Source: Lachnospiraceae bacterium (GTDB lineage: Bacteria; Bacillota; Clostridia; Lachnospirales; Lachnospiraceae). Taken from it: a stretch of DNA of 41,774 bases. Under the pieces are notes generated by a model that saw nothing but the letters and a program-made list of their open reading frames with translations, had not been told where the DNA came from and made no database searches. Location: assembly GCA_017553505.1 (NCBI GenBank), contig JAFZLD010000024.1:1-41774 (forward strand). The letters are read 5' to 3'. A program made the translations under genes and the position numbers. Of this stretch, positions 9,626-18,539 are shown piece after piece. Each line of letters starts with the position of its first letter. Position 1 is the stretch's first letter.

Positions 9626-10385
9626 GAAAACCGCCAAGGAATTGATATTGAATGCAAGGGGCCAGCTGATAGGGCGTTACGGACAGGCGATTCTGGTAAT
9701 TATCGTAGCGCTGGTGCTTAATTGGCTGGTAGGTTCTTTTGCCGATCTTGCTTATACGGGGACTCTCGGTTCGTACTTCTTCAGATTCATAATCCTTATA
9801 ATTATTGATTTGCTGCTTGGAGTACTGAGTTTTGGCAAGGACAGATACTTTTTGAGCCTTGCGAGGGGTATTCAGGGACTGTCGCCGGCAGACTTGTTCT
9901 ACGGAATTAAGAACAGTACGGACAAGGCAATTTGCCTTCAGGCTGTGTATACTTTAGCATCTGTAATATCCGTTATTCCCTCGGTTTACTTAGGGTTCTT
10001 TGTAGTGCTGACAGATAAGCAGGCGGCTACAGCCGGCCTTTTGATAAAGTTGTTTGCACTGATTATAATCATAGTGGTTAAGATGTTTTTTGGTCTGTGT
10101 TTTTACATTCTCGCGGACAGACCCGAGCTTAGCTTTAAGGAGATACTTGTCGAGAGCAACCGCTTAATGACAGGTAATCGACTGAAATTCCTGTTTATTG
10201 TGCTTCGCATGATACCGCTTATGATTCTTGGCTGCTTAGCGTTTGGATTCGGAATTTTCTGGCCTGTCGCACTGTACCAGTCCTCACTTGCAAACTTATA
10301 CTTAGATACAATCGGGGAAGAACCATACAACCCTCTGACCCGGGAAGAGCCGAAAGAAACCGGCACCTCACAACCCTTAATTTAA
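9618..10385 (+). CDS. DUF975 family integral membrane protein
   Basis: This 255-residue protein has about six hydrophobic helices and matches the DUF975 pattern (PF06161): an N-terminal 'AKELILNARGQLIGRYGQAI' segment, 'SFKEILVESNRLMTGNRLKFLFIVLRMIPL', and a C-terminal 'WPVALYQSSLANLYLDTI' motif. The function of the family is unknown. The ATG at 9618 is preferred over an in-frame GTG at 9609 because GGAGGT ends at 9610, 7 bases upstream of the ATG. The start overlaps the stop of the preceding small membrane protein by 8 bases. A strong terminator follows. Confidence 0.85.
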   Translation: MNKKTAKELILNARGQLIGRYGQAILVIIVALVLNWLVGSFADLAYTGTLGSYFFRFIILIIIDLLLGVLSFGKDRYFLSLARGIQGLSPADLFYGIKNSTDKAICLQAVYTLASVISVIPSVYLGFFVVLTDKQAATAGLLIKLFALIIIIVVKMFFGLCFYILADRPELSFKEILVESNRLMTGNRLKFLFIVLRMIPLMILGCLAFGFGIFWPVALYQSSLANLYLDTIGEEPYNPLTREEPKETGTSQPLI

Positions 10386-10391
10386 CTACCG

Positions 10392-10417
10392 AAACCACCC
10401 GAGAGGGTGGTTTTTTT
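10392..10417 (+). terminator. Rho-independent terminator after DUF975 gene
   Basis: Perfect 9-bp stem AAACCACCC / GGGTGGTTT with a GAGA loop and a long T run. The rest of the gap up to 10559 is AT-rich leader sequence of the next chemoreceptor. Confidence 0.95.
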
Positions 10418-10559
10418 GTTGGAAAAGAACCTAAAACACAAAAAAATTAAAAAATTTTTTGAAAAATGGGCTAAATTGCACCTGTTTTTTATTATTTTTT
10501 AATTGCAGGGTGATACTATGAGGACTGGTACGGAAACCAACTAAGGAGGGTTAAAAGTT

Positions 10560-12620
10560 ATGGCAACAAAGCGTGTCAAAACCAAATCAAACGGCGGAAA
10601 ATTTGGTATGGGCTTAACGCTCATTCTTTTTGCGCTGGTACCGATGCTTATTACATCCATTACCGTGGCGGCAATGGTACTTCGTAAGAGTTCATCGGAA
10701 CTTAACAAACAAACCAGTAATTCATTGGTAACCATCATCGAGGCAACCGGTAAGTCCTTCGACTATGCAACCGATTCTGCCAAGGAAACTTTGATGGCTT
10801 TTTCAACAGCACCGATTATCAAGGAAGCTTTACTGCATCCCGATGATGCTGAAATTGTGGCTGCAGCCAACAAGTATACCAACGATTTCTATTCCAAGCT
10901 TTCAGGATGGGAAGGTTTATACCTTGCCGATTGGAACACAAAAGTTATGACTCACCAGAACGCCGGAATTGTAGGTAGAATCTTAAGAGAAGGCGACAGC
11001 CTTACTAACCTCAGAAATTCAATCCTTAATGCAAACGGTGTATATAATACAGGTATTCTTACCTCACCTGCATCAGGTCAGCTTACACAGTCCTTCTACT
11101 ATCCTGTTATGGATAACGGGCAGCCTATAGGATTCGTAGGCGGTGGTACATTCGTTCATGACGTTGCGTCTCAGATTTCCGATGTATCGGGTCTCGGCCT
11201 TACAAGCGCATATGTTTATTTTGTAGACAATCATGGAACAATGCTTTTCCATCCCGATGAGACTAAAATCGGTAACCCCGTAGAGAACGCAGCAGTCAAA
11301 GAACTCGTTGCAAAGCTTGAAAAGGGCGAACATCCTCAGCCCGGTTGCATCAAGTATGTATTCAAGGGCGCAAACAAATACGCAGCTTACTATATCGACG
11401 CTGAAGCGCACTACATAGCAGTTCTTACCGCAGATGAAAAGGAAGTATTGGCAGGAATCAACTCCTCCAAGATTACCGCAATTGTAGTATGTGCTGTCTG
11501 TGTAGCAATTCTTCTTGTTATCGCACTTGTTGTAGGTAAGATAGTTTCTACACCTCTTAACAAGGTATCCAAGTCTCTTGAAGAGCTCAGTACGGGTGAT
11601 GTTACGGCAGATTGTGACGCTAAGTCCAACATCAAAGAAACTGTCAGCATCTTAACCGCATTCCAGACTCTGAAGAGTGCTCTTAACGACTCTATGGGTG
11701 CTGTTAAGAATTCGGCTAACAAGCTTAATCTTGCAATCGGCAGCGTAGATGAAAAGACTGCAGACAACGTTGAATCCGTATCTCAGATTAATACTGCAAT
11801 CAACGAAGTTGCATCTACATCACAGAGCGTTGCGGAAAATGCTCAGACACTTGCCGAGAAGGCTATCGAACTTGGCAGCAACATTGAAAGCCTTAACGAA
11901 AACGTTAAGAACCTCTTCGAGGATTCCGAGGCTATCAAGAATGCCAACAACGAGGCAACACAGTGCATGGATTCAGTTCATTCAGGTTCAATAGAGTCTG
12001 TTGAAGCTATGCAGGACATTGCCGCTAAGATTACAGAAACCAACGAAGCAATTACCAAGATTTCCACTGCAGTACAGGCTATCGAGTCCATCGCTGCACA
12101 GACCAACCTTCTTTCGCTGAACGCTTCCATCGAGGCGGCTCGTGCGGGTGAAGCAGGTCGCGGATTCGCGGTAGTAGCAGAAGAAATTCGTACACTTGCA
12201 GATTCTTCCGCAGAATCGGCCAAAGAAATCAAGGAGACCATCGACAACGTTATCTCACTTTCCAACGGCACCGTTGAAATCTCCAACAGAGTATTTGAAG
12301 TTATCACCAAGGAGCAGACCGATATCGAGACAGCAAGAGATAAGTTCCAGGCTCTTTCAGAGTCCGTTGAAGCTTCCGTTGTTGAAATCGATACCATCCA
12401 GAAGATGGCTGACAAGCTTGAAGCAATCAAGGCAGAAGTTACCAATGCAACCACAGAACTCGGTGCTATTTCCGAGGAGCTTGGTGCATCTGCTCAGGAA
12501 GTTGCAGCTTCCTGTCAGACCGTTACCGACGCCTGCATGGATACTCAGACTTCCACTTCCGACATGAACGATGTCAACAAGGAAATGACCGAAGCCATCG
12601 AGTTCTTCAAACTTTCATAA
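10560..12620 (+). CDS. Methyl-accepting chemotaxis protein with dCache-type sensor
   Basis: This 686-residue transmembrane chemoreceptor has TM1 at about residues 18-42, a large extracytoplasmic region (about 43-300) with the dCache style ('[21 protein letters not shown]', '[19 protein letters not shown]'), TM2 at about 303-325, a HAMP region (about 328-380), and a cytoplasmic coiled coil with the conserved tip ([20 protein letters not shown]). dCache domains typically bind small molecules such as amino acids or amines; the ligand cannot be told from sequence. AAGGAGGG precedes the ATG at a 7-base distance. It is a single-gene unit closed by a terminator. Confidence 0.95.
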   Translation: MATKRVKTKSNGGKFGMGLTLILFALVPMLITSITVAAMVLRKSSSELNKQTSNSLVTIIEATGKSFDYATDSAKETLMAFSTAPIIKEALLHPDDAEIVAAANKYTNDFYSKLSGWEGLYLADWNTKVMTHQNAGIVGRILREGDSLTNLRNSILNANGVYNTGILTSPASGQLTQSFYYPVMDNGQPIGFVGGGTFVHDVASQISDVSGLGLTSAYVYFVDNHGTMLFHPDETKIGNPVENAAVKELVAKLEKGEHPQPGCIKYVFKGANKYAAYYIDAEAHYIAVLTADEKEVLAGINSSKITAIVVCAVCVAILLVIALVVGKIVSTPLNKVSKSLEELSTGDVTADCDAKSNIKETVSILTAFQTLKSALNDSMGAVKNSANKLNLAIGSVDEKTADNVESVSQINTAINEVASTSQSVAENAQTLAEKAIELGSNIESLNENVKNLFEDSEAIKNANNEATQCMDSVHSGSIESVEAMQDIAAKITETNEAITKISTAVQAIESIAAQTNLLSLNASIEAARAGEAGRGFAVVAEEIRTLADSSAESAKEIKETIDNVISLSNGTVEISNRVFEVITKEQTDIETARDKFQALSESVEASVVEIDTIQKMADKLEAIKAEVTNATTELGAISEELGASAQEVAASCQTVTDACMDTQTSTSDMNDVNKEMTEAIEFFKLS

Positions 12621-12632
12621 TCATAACCGCAC

Positions 12633-12667
12633 AAAAGCCCTCGCGCCATAAACGCGGGGGCTTTTTT
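12633..12667 (+). terminator. Rho-independent terminator after dCache chemoreceptor
   Basis: A 13-bp stem (AAAAGCCCTCGCG pairing with CGCGGGGGCTTTT, one G-T wobble) with a 7-base loop and a T run. Because the stem starts with A residues it can also serve the convergent regulator gene that ends at 12707. Confidence 0.9.
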
Positions 12668-12706
12668 ACTAAGGAACTAAACGGTCAGTCAACAATCATA
12701 AGCTTT

Positions 12707-13609
12707 TCATTTGGGCCTGCCTGCCAGATATTCCTTTTGATTAAACAATTCACAGATGACCCGAAAAGAGTTATAGACTTCATCGGCGGCCTCGATATCC
12801 CCCATAGCCGCCAATATCTTGTATTTACGCCAAAGAAGAATATGGAGCTGCTTGGAATTGTTCATTTTGCACAAGTATTCTATTCCCTTATTCACATAGA
12901 CAAGTGCCTCCTCCAAATTTCCGTCAGAGAGCAAAAGAACACACAAATTGGATATTACCGAAGGGTAGAACTCAAAGATAAACTTTGTGCTTTGATACAG
13001 CTTTGAACTGAAAGAAAGCAGGCTTTCTATACATTGAATAATATGTTTGTATATAAGGATGGCAAGGCTGTAGTTTTCCTTTTTTATATAATTGAATGCT
13101 ATTCTGTTCAGAAGGCAAAGACCAATATTTGAGTAAACTTTTACCTGAAGAAAAGACTCATGATTGCCCGGATTATCGGGCAATTCGTACCGAAGACCCG
13201 TGATGGCGTAATCGATTGATATATCTGTGTCCTCTTCGCATAAAGATTTCCCGTAATACCAAAGCATCTTGGAATAAAGGCCCATGGAATCAAAAGAATC
13301 CGAATATTTGGATATAAGTTCTTCAATCCTTTTTACATCCTGCAGATCTATGGCATCATTCATTTCGTTGATAAAGGAAAAATCATTGTCGGAATTGGAC
13401 CGCTCGGTCTTTTTGTAGATGGTAAAAAAATCAAGATTGTATTTGCTTGATAAAGAATCGAGCACAAAAAGAGTCGGCTCATTAGTGCCGGATTCAATTC
13501 GTTTATATTGCCTTAACGAGCAGATACCATCGCAAAACCTTTCCTGGGTTTGACAAAGTTCTTTTCTGATAGAACGTAATTTTCTTCCAAAAAGTCCCCA
13601 ATTATCCAT
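12707..13609 (-). CDS. RRNPP-type (Rgg/PlcR-like) HTH-TPR transcription regulator
   Basis: This 300-residue protein has an N-terminal HTH_3 domain (about residues 6-55: FGRKLRSIRKELCQTQERF, then a recognition-helix segment ending RIESGTNEPT). The rest is helical, with TPR-like repeats (about 75-290; 'FYPSVISNLCVLLLSDGNLEEALVYV', 'AAMGDIEAADEVYNSF'). This is the architecture of cytoplasmic receptors for secreted signalling peptides. The start is taken at the third Met (13609) because GGAGGG lies 7 bases upstream. It is divergent from the peptide locus, with shared operator-like palindromes, and is probably its regulator. The peptide-binding role is inferred. Confidence 0.82.
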   Translation of the reverse strand: MDNWGLFGRKLRSIRKELCQTQERFCDGICSLRQYKRIESGTNEPTLFVLDSLSSKYNLDFFTIYKKTERSNSDNDFSFINEMNDAIDLQDVKRIEELISKYSDSFDSMGLYSKMLWYYGKSLCEEDTDISIDYAITGLRYELPDNPGNHESFLQVKVYSNIGLCLLNRIAFNYIKKENYSLAILIYKHIIQCIESLLSFSSKLYQSTKFIFEFYPSVISNLCVLLLSDGNLEEALVYVNKGIEYLCKMNNSKQLHILLWRKYKILAAMGDIEAADEVYNSFRVICELFNQKEYLAGRPK

Positions 13610-13621
13610 AATTAAGCCCTC

Positions 13622-13640
13622 CATCATGTTAATTATACCA
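13622..13640 (-). promoter_or_regulatory. -10 element for the divergent regulator gene
   Basis: Reading the minus strand, TGGTATAATTAAC contains a perfect TATAAT preceded by TGn-like bases, 20-25 bases upstream of the regulator ATG. No good -35 is visible. Confidence 0.5.
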
Positions 13641-13648
13641 CAGTTTGA

Positions 13649-13677
13649 AGTAAAAGTGCCGTAAGTGTCACTTTACT
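13649..13677. promoter_or_regulatory. Inverted repeat, probable regulator operator (site 1)
   Basis: AAAGTG (13653-13658) and CACTTT (13669-13674) form an inverted repeat with a 10-base spacer. It extends outward with AGTAA / TTACT-type bases if one extra A is allowed. It lies between the divergent regulator and the 25-codon ORF, where an RRNPP regulator box would be expected. Confidence 0.5.
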
Positions 13678-13691
13678 GTATCAATAATTTT

Positions 13692-13706
13692 CAAATATCA
13701 TATTTG
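13692..13706. promoter_or_regulatory. 15-bp palindrome upstream of the small peptide (site 2)
   Basis: CAAATAT-C-ATATTTG is a perfect 7+1+7 palindrome ending two bases before the AAGGAGG region of the 25-codon ORF. It could be a second operator or fold in the leader mRNA next to the ribosome site. No convincing sigma-A promoter is visible for this gene, which fits activator dependence. Confidence 0.45.
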
Positions 13707-13723
13707 TATAAGGAGGTGGGCAC

Positions 13724-13801
13724 ATGAAGACAGTTGATATCGATGAAATTATTTCCATAATTGCTCCGTTTTTTGAAGTAGTTGAAACAACAACGAAGTA
13801 A
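13724..13801 (+). CDS. 25-residue peptide, candidate signalling peptide of the RRNPP regulator
   Basis: The ORF encodes 25 residues (starts MKTVDIDEIISIIAPFFEV, ends VETTTK). It has a near-perfect ribosome site (AAGGAGGTGG) 4-10 bases before the ATG. The middle is hydrophobic (IISIIAPFFEVV) and the end polar. It is the first gene after the divergent HTH-TPR regulator, the position where short hydrophobic signal peptides of Rgg/PlcR-type systems are encoded. Unlike classical secreted pheromone precursors, its N-terminus is acidic rather than basic, so export by the Sec route is doubtful and one of the nearby ABC exporters could be used. It could also be a leader ORF. The function is inferred from context. 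Confidence 0.55.
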   Translation: MKTVDIDEIISIIAPFFEVVETTTK

Positions 13802-13860
13802 AAGAAAACAGGTTACAGCGGGGTTGGGTTACATGAATCAGAAGGGAAGGTACGAATCAG

Positions 13861-14856
13861 ATGGGAAACGTATTACCGATGAGAATTCCACCGTCGGAGA
13901 CATATCAATGTATCGCATTCGTCATGGGAATCATGCTCGAAGACGAGAACGTCAAGGAAGCCTTTTATAACCACTACATAAGACTCAGATGCGATAGGTT
14001 TGATGAGAACCAGTTAAGATATGTCGGTTGTGAGGCAGAGGACCTTAGGGTGGAGGGAATTGCGGAACTGAATAAGTATTATATCAAGAATCAATCTCCG
14101 GACAAAATAATCGGTTTTCTGGAAGAAAGACTTGATCAGGGTGATTACCTGTTACTTTTTTGGATTGATGAATACTATCTTCCGTATTCCGAATTCTATA
14201 ATGTAAGACATTTTCATCATGATACACATGTATACGGTTATGATGATGAATGCTTTTATGTTATGGCGTACAGAGATCTTCATCTTCAGAAAATGAAGGT
14301 AAAGAAAGAGCATATAGCCAATAGTCTTGTAGGCGGATTGGCTATAAATCCCGAAGGCGATTTCTGTGCAATAAAGTTTCATGGAATCAAAGTGAAATGC
14401 TCGATAAAGACAATCGCAAGTGAAGTACATGAATACTTAAACGGCGGTTATGACGAGGATACCGGAGCTGACGGAATTGATTCCTATAAGACAATTAAGG
14501 ATATAATGTCGGATTGCACTGAAAATCCGGAAGATGAAATGAGGATAGACCCGAAGCTTCTAAGAATGCTTTGGGAGCACAAAAAAATATTTTCGCTCAG
14601 AAATCAATTTTTAAGTGAAAAAATAGAGGGGTTAAAAGCATTACAAAAGGATGTTGACGATTTGGTGAGGGATACATCCATGATGATGCTTATGGCACTT
14701 AAATTCAATAAAAATCAAGATATAAGTATTCCTGAACGCATAAAGGAATATGCCGATGATTTATATGAACGAGAAGAGCGATATTTACGGGAGTTTTTGG
14801 CTGTTATAAGCGAATACGAGGTATCGCAGGGTGATAAATCAGATTACAAAGATTGA
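13861..14856 (+). CDS. BtrH-like acyltransferase / cysteine-peptidase-fold protein of peptide cluster
   Basis: This 331-residue protein resembles the BtrH N-terminal domain. There is an early Cys (C17 in ETYQCIAFVMG), then about residues 95-130 carry 'LLLFWIDEYYLPYSEFY' and 'HHDTHVYGYDDE' (H123 and D128), the pattern used by BtrH-type proteins and papain-like relatives. In butirosin synthesis BtrH moves an acyl group from an acyl carrier protein to an amine. The C-terminal half is helical and unassigned. The ATG at 13861 has a GGGAAGG region 10 bases upstream; ATG 13879 is an alternative. It is the first large gene of the peptide operon and shares it with an ACP-like gene. The activity is inferred; a peptidase role is possible. 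Confidence 0.6.
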   Translation: MGNVLPMRIPPSETYQCIAFVMGIMLEDENVKEAFYNHYIRLRCDRFDENQLRYVGCEAEDLRVEGIAELNKYYIKNQSPDKIIGFLEERLDQGDYLLLFWIDEYYLPYSEFYNVRHFHHDTHVYGYDDECFYVMAYRDLHLQKMKVKKEHIANSLVGGLAINPEGDFCAIKFHGIKVKCSIKTIASEVHEYLNGGYDEDTGADGIDSYKTIKDIMSDCTENPEDEMRIDPKLLRMLWEHKKIFSLRNQFLSEKIEGLKALQKDVDDLVRDTSMMMLMALKFNKNQDISIPERIKEYADDLYEREERYLREFLAVISEYEVSQGDKSDYKD

Positions 14857-15406
14857 TGAAAAAACATACTTGATTGAATCGGATATGACGATTAATGAAG
14901 ACATATTCATTACCGACAAAGAGACACTGATAATTCGGGGAAGTGACACCAAGGTATATATCGGGACAGAGAAAAAAGTAACGATACGTATCGACGGAGC
15001 TTTGGATAATCACGGAAGATTGATGTTAATTAACTGCACGATGCATTTGGGTGGGTATGCGTTCAGAAATTACGGAGTACTGATGATTACCAACCGTTCA
15101 AAGTTTGTAATGGGATATAGAGTCAAGCCACGAATGCTGAACGCAGGAATGATATACATTAAAGACAATGCCGAATTTAAGCACGACGGTGAGAGCGAGG
15201 AAACCGAACTTGAAAATGCCGGAATGATACAGGTGGCTGATGGCGGGAGATTGTTTTTGAGTCAAAAAAGAAGCAGTACCGTACATAATTCGGGAGTAAT
15301 GCGTTTGTCGGATGAGAAGAATTTCATGCTTGAAAACGCCGAGGACTTTCGAAATGACGGGATTGTAAAAATTAGTAATGAAAACGGGGGAACGGAGGGT
15401 GAATAA
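14831..15406 (+). CDS. Beta-solenoid-like repeat protein, unknown function
   Basis: I do not recognise a named family for this 191-residue protein. From about residue 50 it shows repeated 'N-x-G-x-hydrophobic' turns about 20-28 residues apart (NHGRLMLIN, RNYGVLMITN, LNAGMIYIKD, LENAGMIQVAD, VHNSGVMRLSD, FRNDGIVKIS), which suggests a small right-handed beta-solenoid. There is no signal peptide or membrane helix, so it is probably cytoplasmic. The start is a GTG with GAGGT 8 bases upstream, overlapping the previous gene by 26 bases; ATG 14885 is an alternative. Its place between the BtrH-like gene and the ABC exporter makes it a likely part of the maturation machinery, perhaps a scaffold. Confidence 0.6.
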   Translation: MINQITKIDEKTYLIESDMTINEDIFITDKETLIIRGSDTKVYIGTEKKVTIRIDGALDNHGRLMLINCTMHLGGYAFRNYGVLMITNRSKFVMGYRVKPRMLNAGMIYIKDNAEFKHDGESEETELENAGMIQVADGGRLFLSQKRSSTVHNSGVMRLSDEKNFMLENAEDFRNDGIVKISNENGGTEGE

Positions 15407-17168
15407 GAAAAGCATACAATTCGGATACAAGCACTTTATCAAGCCTGTAGGCATAAAGAATATTTACATACCGGCGGTGGGATTGCTTGGTTCGATTGCG
15501 GGAATAATAAATATCTACTTTCCCGGCGCGATTATAAACAGGTTGTATCCAAACTCTGAGGTTCGTGCGGCAGCAATATTGGTAACGGTATTCTGCGTAT
15601 CGACATTAGCCGTTTCGTCACTTAATACCTTTTTCATGAGAAAAATGGACTATGAAAGCTTGAAGGTTACGACGTCCGTAAAGAAGCAATTGGTAAGTAG
15701 GCAACTAAGCCTGAACCTTCTTACGATGGAGTCGCCGGAATATGCAGATGACTTTAGCTTCGGCTCCAAATGCCTGGATCGGAATTTCTATTCTGTCATA
15801 TCAGGCGTAATAATTTCCGTCATATCGCTTGTTCTTTTACTTATCGGCAGCGTGACAATTATCAGGGAAAAGAAAATAGTTTGTCTGTATATTGTTGGGA
15901 GCTTGTTACTTCTTCCCGCGTCATACGTGGCGCAGAACATGATCAATAAAAACAAGTACAGCGAACAGGTCGCCGATAACAGCGAAAGAAGAGAGATGGA
16001 AACGCTTCAGTGGAACATGTTGGATTTGCAGTATGGACAGGAAGTAAGAGCTTTCGGACTTAGGAAATTCCTTGCGGGCAAGTACAACTATTGCAGAAAC
16101 TATGTGTACGATGCGATGAAAGTTTGCTGTAAAAAGAACGCTGTCTGGGCAATTATTCCGGCGGTAATATTCGGAACTCAGCTGATAGCGGCGTACTTGC
16201 TTACCATGAACCAATATACGCGAGGCGAGATAGAAGTAGGCGATTTCGTGATGTACGTAGCGGCCTTTACGGGAGTTGCCAATGCTATCATGCAAATCGC
16301 AGATGAAGCGGTGCGAATAAAGGCGGAAGGCAGATACTTCGGAGCACTGCAAAAGTGTTTTACATATGATACTGAATCCGAAGGTGAGCGCCTTGAGCGG
16401 CAGACCGGGGAACTTTCTTTTAAAACCCTTGAGTTTAAAGATGTTTCTTTTTCCTATGGCGGTGACGACACGTATGCTCTCAAAAACATAAACCTAAAAA
16501 TACATGAAGGGGAGCGAATCGCCATAGTAGGAGAAAACGGCTCGGGTAAGACTACCTTTATAAAACTGCTAACGGGTCTGTATAAACCGACAAAGGGAGC
16601 GGTTTTGATAAATGGTAAAGATATATCTCTGTTTGGCAAGGATGAGATATCAAGGCTTATTTCGCCGGTATTTCAAGACTATGCGCTGACCTACTACACA
16701 ATCAGAGAGAACATTGCTTTTGCGGATGAGATTGATGAAGAAAGAATGGAAGCAGTGTTAAAGGAAGTAGGACTTGATCAAAAGATAGAAACCCTTAACA
16801 AGGGAATAGATACACATGTATTTTACAAGTTAGACAACGAGGGTACAGAGATGTCGGGAGGAGAGCTGCAGAAAGTTGCTATCGCGAGAGCGCTTTATAA
16901 GGACTCACCGATACTTATCCTTGATGAGCCGACGGCGGCACTTTCGCCTAAGGCCGAGAGAGAACTCTATCACCGCATATGGGAGTTTAAAGACCAAAGA
17001 ACAATATTCCTTATTTCACACAGATTATCCAGTTGTGTGGAGGCTGAGAAGATTGTGGTTCTTAAAGACGGTGAGATAACAGAACTTGGTACGCATGCTG
17101 AACTTACTGAAGCGAAAGGCTATTACAATTCGCTGTTCAGTGCGCAGGCAAAAAACTATAAAGATTAA
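15378..17168 (+). CDS. ABC exporter (fused membrane and ATPase domains), peptide cluster copy 1
   Basis: This 596-residue half-transporter has about six N-terminal helices (about residues 25-320) and a C-terminal ATPase with Walker A GENGSGKTT (from 385), signature MSGGELQ (from 492), Walker B LILDEP (D516, E517) and the H-loop ISHRLS. It would work as a homodimer, or as a heterodimer with the second exporter of the cluster. There is no C39 peptidase domain, so leader removal must be done by another protein. The ATG at 15378 lacks a ribosome site; GTG 15399, after GGGGGAACGGAGG, is an equally likely start. It overlaps the preceding gene. It probably exports the peptide product or the small signal peptide. 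Confidence 0.88.
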   Translation: MKTGERRVNKKSIQFGYKHFIKPVGIKNIYIPAVGLLGSIAGIINIYFPGAIINRLYPNSEVRAAAILVTVFCVSTLAVSSLNTFFMRKMDYESLKVTTSVKKQLVSRQLSLNLLTMESPEYADDFSFGSKCLDRNFYSVISGVIISVISLVLLLIGSVTIIREKKIVCLYIVGSLLLLPASYVAQNMINKNKYSEQVADNSERREMETLQWNMLDLQYGQEVRAFGLRKFLAGKYNYCRNYVYDAMKVCCKKNAVWAIIPAVIFGTQLIAAYLLTMNQYTRGEIEVGDFVMYVAAFTGVANAIMQIADEAVRIKAEGRYFGALQKCFTYDTESEGERLERQTGELSFKTLEFKDVSFSYGGDDTYALKNINLKIHEGERIAIVGENGSGKTTFIKLLTGLYKPTKGAVLINGKDISLFGKDEISRLISPVFQDYALTYYTIRENIAFADEIDEERMEAVLKEVGLDQKIETLNKGIDTHVFYKLDNEGTEMSGGELQKVAIARALYKDSPILILDEPTAALSPKAERELYHRIWEFKDQRTIFLISHRLSSCVEAEKIVVLKDGEITELGTHAELTEAKGYYNSLFSAQAKNYKD

Positions 17169-17187
17169 AATAGGAAGGACGAGAAAA

Positions 17188-18537
17188 ATGGGCAGAAGGT
17201 TTCAAGCGTCAATGTTTAACGTAGTGGTTGACGAACAGGAAAATGGAATGTATCTTTACAACTCTTACAAGGGGTTGGACAGCATCAAGGAGGTAGCTCC
17301 CGCGGCAAGAGAAAAGGTAAAAGACTACCTTAGCGGAAGAAAGGTGGATGAGAGCGACGATCCCATTCTTAATGAGCTTATCGAGAACAGATTTATGGTA
17401 CCGGAACTCTATGACGAGCGTGCAGACAGAGAGCAGTTATTCTACGAGTATACGATGGAAGATACTCTTGACATTACGGTTCATACGACAGATGCCTGCA
17501 ACTTCAGATGCAAGTATTGCGCACTTGATTTTAAGACAAATGTAATAAGTAAAGATGTTCAGGACAGAATAATTAAACTGATTGCAAGAAATGTCAACAA
17601 GTATAGCAGAGTTCATATCGATTGGTTTGGAGGAGAACCCCTTATTGGAATCGATGCCATCGAATACATTTCCGAGAAGGTTATTGATATCTGCAGAAAG
17701 GCAAAAAAACCCTATACAGGTTCAATTACAACCAACGGATATCTTCTTACCAAAGAAAACGTTGAGAAGCTTATTAAGAGCAGAGTGGCCAACTACACCA
17801 TAACTGTCGACGGCTTAAAAGAGACTCATGATAATCAGCGAATTTATATGGACGGCGGCCCTACGTGGGACAGAATCATAGGTAATCTGGAAGGTATTCG
17901 CGACAATGTCAAAAACAGATATATCTCGGTTGTAATAAGAGGCAATTTCACCAAGGAGATGCTTAAGGACCTTCCTGAATTTTACAATCTCTTAAATGAC
18001 AAATTCGGAAAAGATCCCAGATTTTCTTTCTTTGTACGTCCGGCAGGAGACTGGGGTGGAGAAAGAGTTAAGCTCATAGCGGATCATCTGATGCCTTACA
18101 GTCAAATGGCAGAAGTGTATAACTATCTGGCAGAGAATCAGAAGGATCTTAAATGCATCATAAACCTTTATAACATTCATACATGCGGTGCAATGTGCAG
18201 AAGTAATAAGAAAAACAGATATGTTATTACTTCCTACGGAAAAGTACAGAAATGCGAAACCTGCAGACCGGAGCATGAAATCGGAGAAATCTCCAAGGAT
18301 GGGCGTCTGGATACGGATAAACATCTTGAAGCGGTATGGACGGTAGGTTTCAGACGAAACAAAAGAGAACAGTGTGATGAATGTCCGCTCAGTTGCTCAT
18401 GCTTGTGGGGTAACTGTCCGAAAATCGGTGTGTTAAATCCCAAAGACAAAAACTGCGGATACATAACCGAATATAAGGAGTTAATTAAACTGGCGGCTAA
18501 GACATATGATGTAGAAACTTTAGGAGCGGAGGCGTAG
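17188..18537 (+). CDS. Radical SAM/SPASM peptide maturase (CcpM-like)
   Basis: This 449-residue enzyme has an N-terminal domain (about 1-90) suited to leader binding, a radical SAM barrel with CNFRCKYC (C104, C108, C111) for the 4Fe-4S/SAM cluster, then 'DWFGGEPL' and 'SITTNGYLL'. The C-terminal SPASM-type region holds Cys 333, 337, 356, 359, 396, 399, 403, 405, 410 and 423 for auxiliary clusters. It probably forms thioether or other C-linked cross-links in the Cys-rich precursors encoded just downstream. The ATG at 17188 follows AGGAAGGA and is preferred to an in-frame ATG at 17086 inside the exporter gene. The combination with an ACP-like gene recalls the clostridial CcpM family (TIGR04068, from memory). 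Confidence 0.9.
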   Translation: MGRRFQASMFNVVVDEQENGMYLYNSYKGLDSIKEVAPAAREKVKDYLSGRKVDESDDPILNELIENRFMVPELYDERADREQLFYEYTMEDTLDITVHTTDACNFRCKYCALDFKTNVISKDVQDRIIKLIARNVNKYSRVHIDWFGGEPLIGIDAIEYISEKVIDICRKAKKPYTGSITTNGYLLTKENVEKLIKSRVANYTITVDGLKETHDNQRIYMDGGPTWDRIIGNLEGIRDNVKNRYISVVIRGNFTKEMLKDLPEFYNLLNDKFGKDPRFSFFVRPAGDWGGERVKLIADHLMPYSQMAEVYNYLAENQKDLKCIINLYNIHTCGAMCRSNKKNRYVITSYGKVQKCETCRPEHEIGEISKDGRLDTDKHLEAVWTVGFRRNKREQCDECPLSCSCLWGNCPKIGVLNPKDKNCGYITEYKELIKLAAKTYDVETLGAEA

Positions 18538-18539
18538 AA

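Noticed and set aside
13724-13801. Small peptide as a third RiPP precursor
   Set aside because: It has no Cys and no similarity to the two leaders, so modification by the same maturase is unlikely; a signal or leader role is preferred.
13782-13970. 62-codon ORF overlapping the start of the BtrH-like gene
   Set aside because: Out of frame with the clear BtrH-like protein, highly basic, and typical of a shadow frame.
17086-17187. Upstream start for the radical SAM gene
   Set aside because: It lies inside the exporter gene, gives a basic non-family extension, and the ATG at 17188 has AGGAAGGA.
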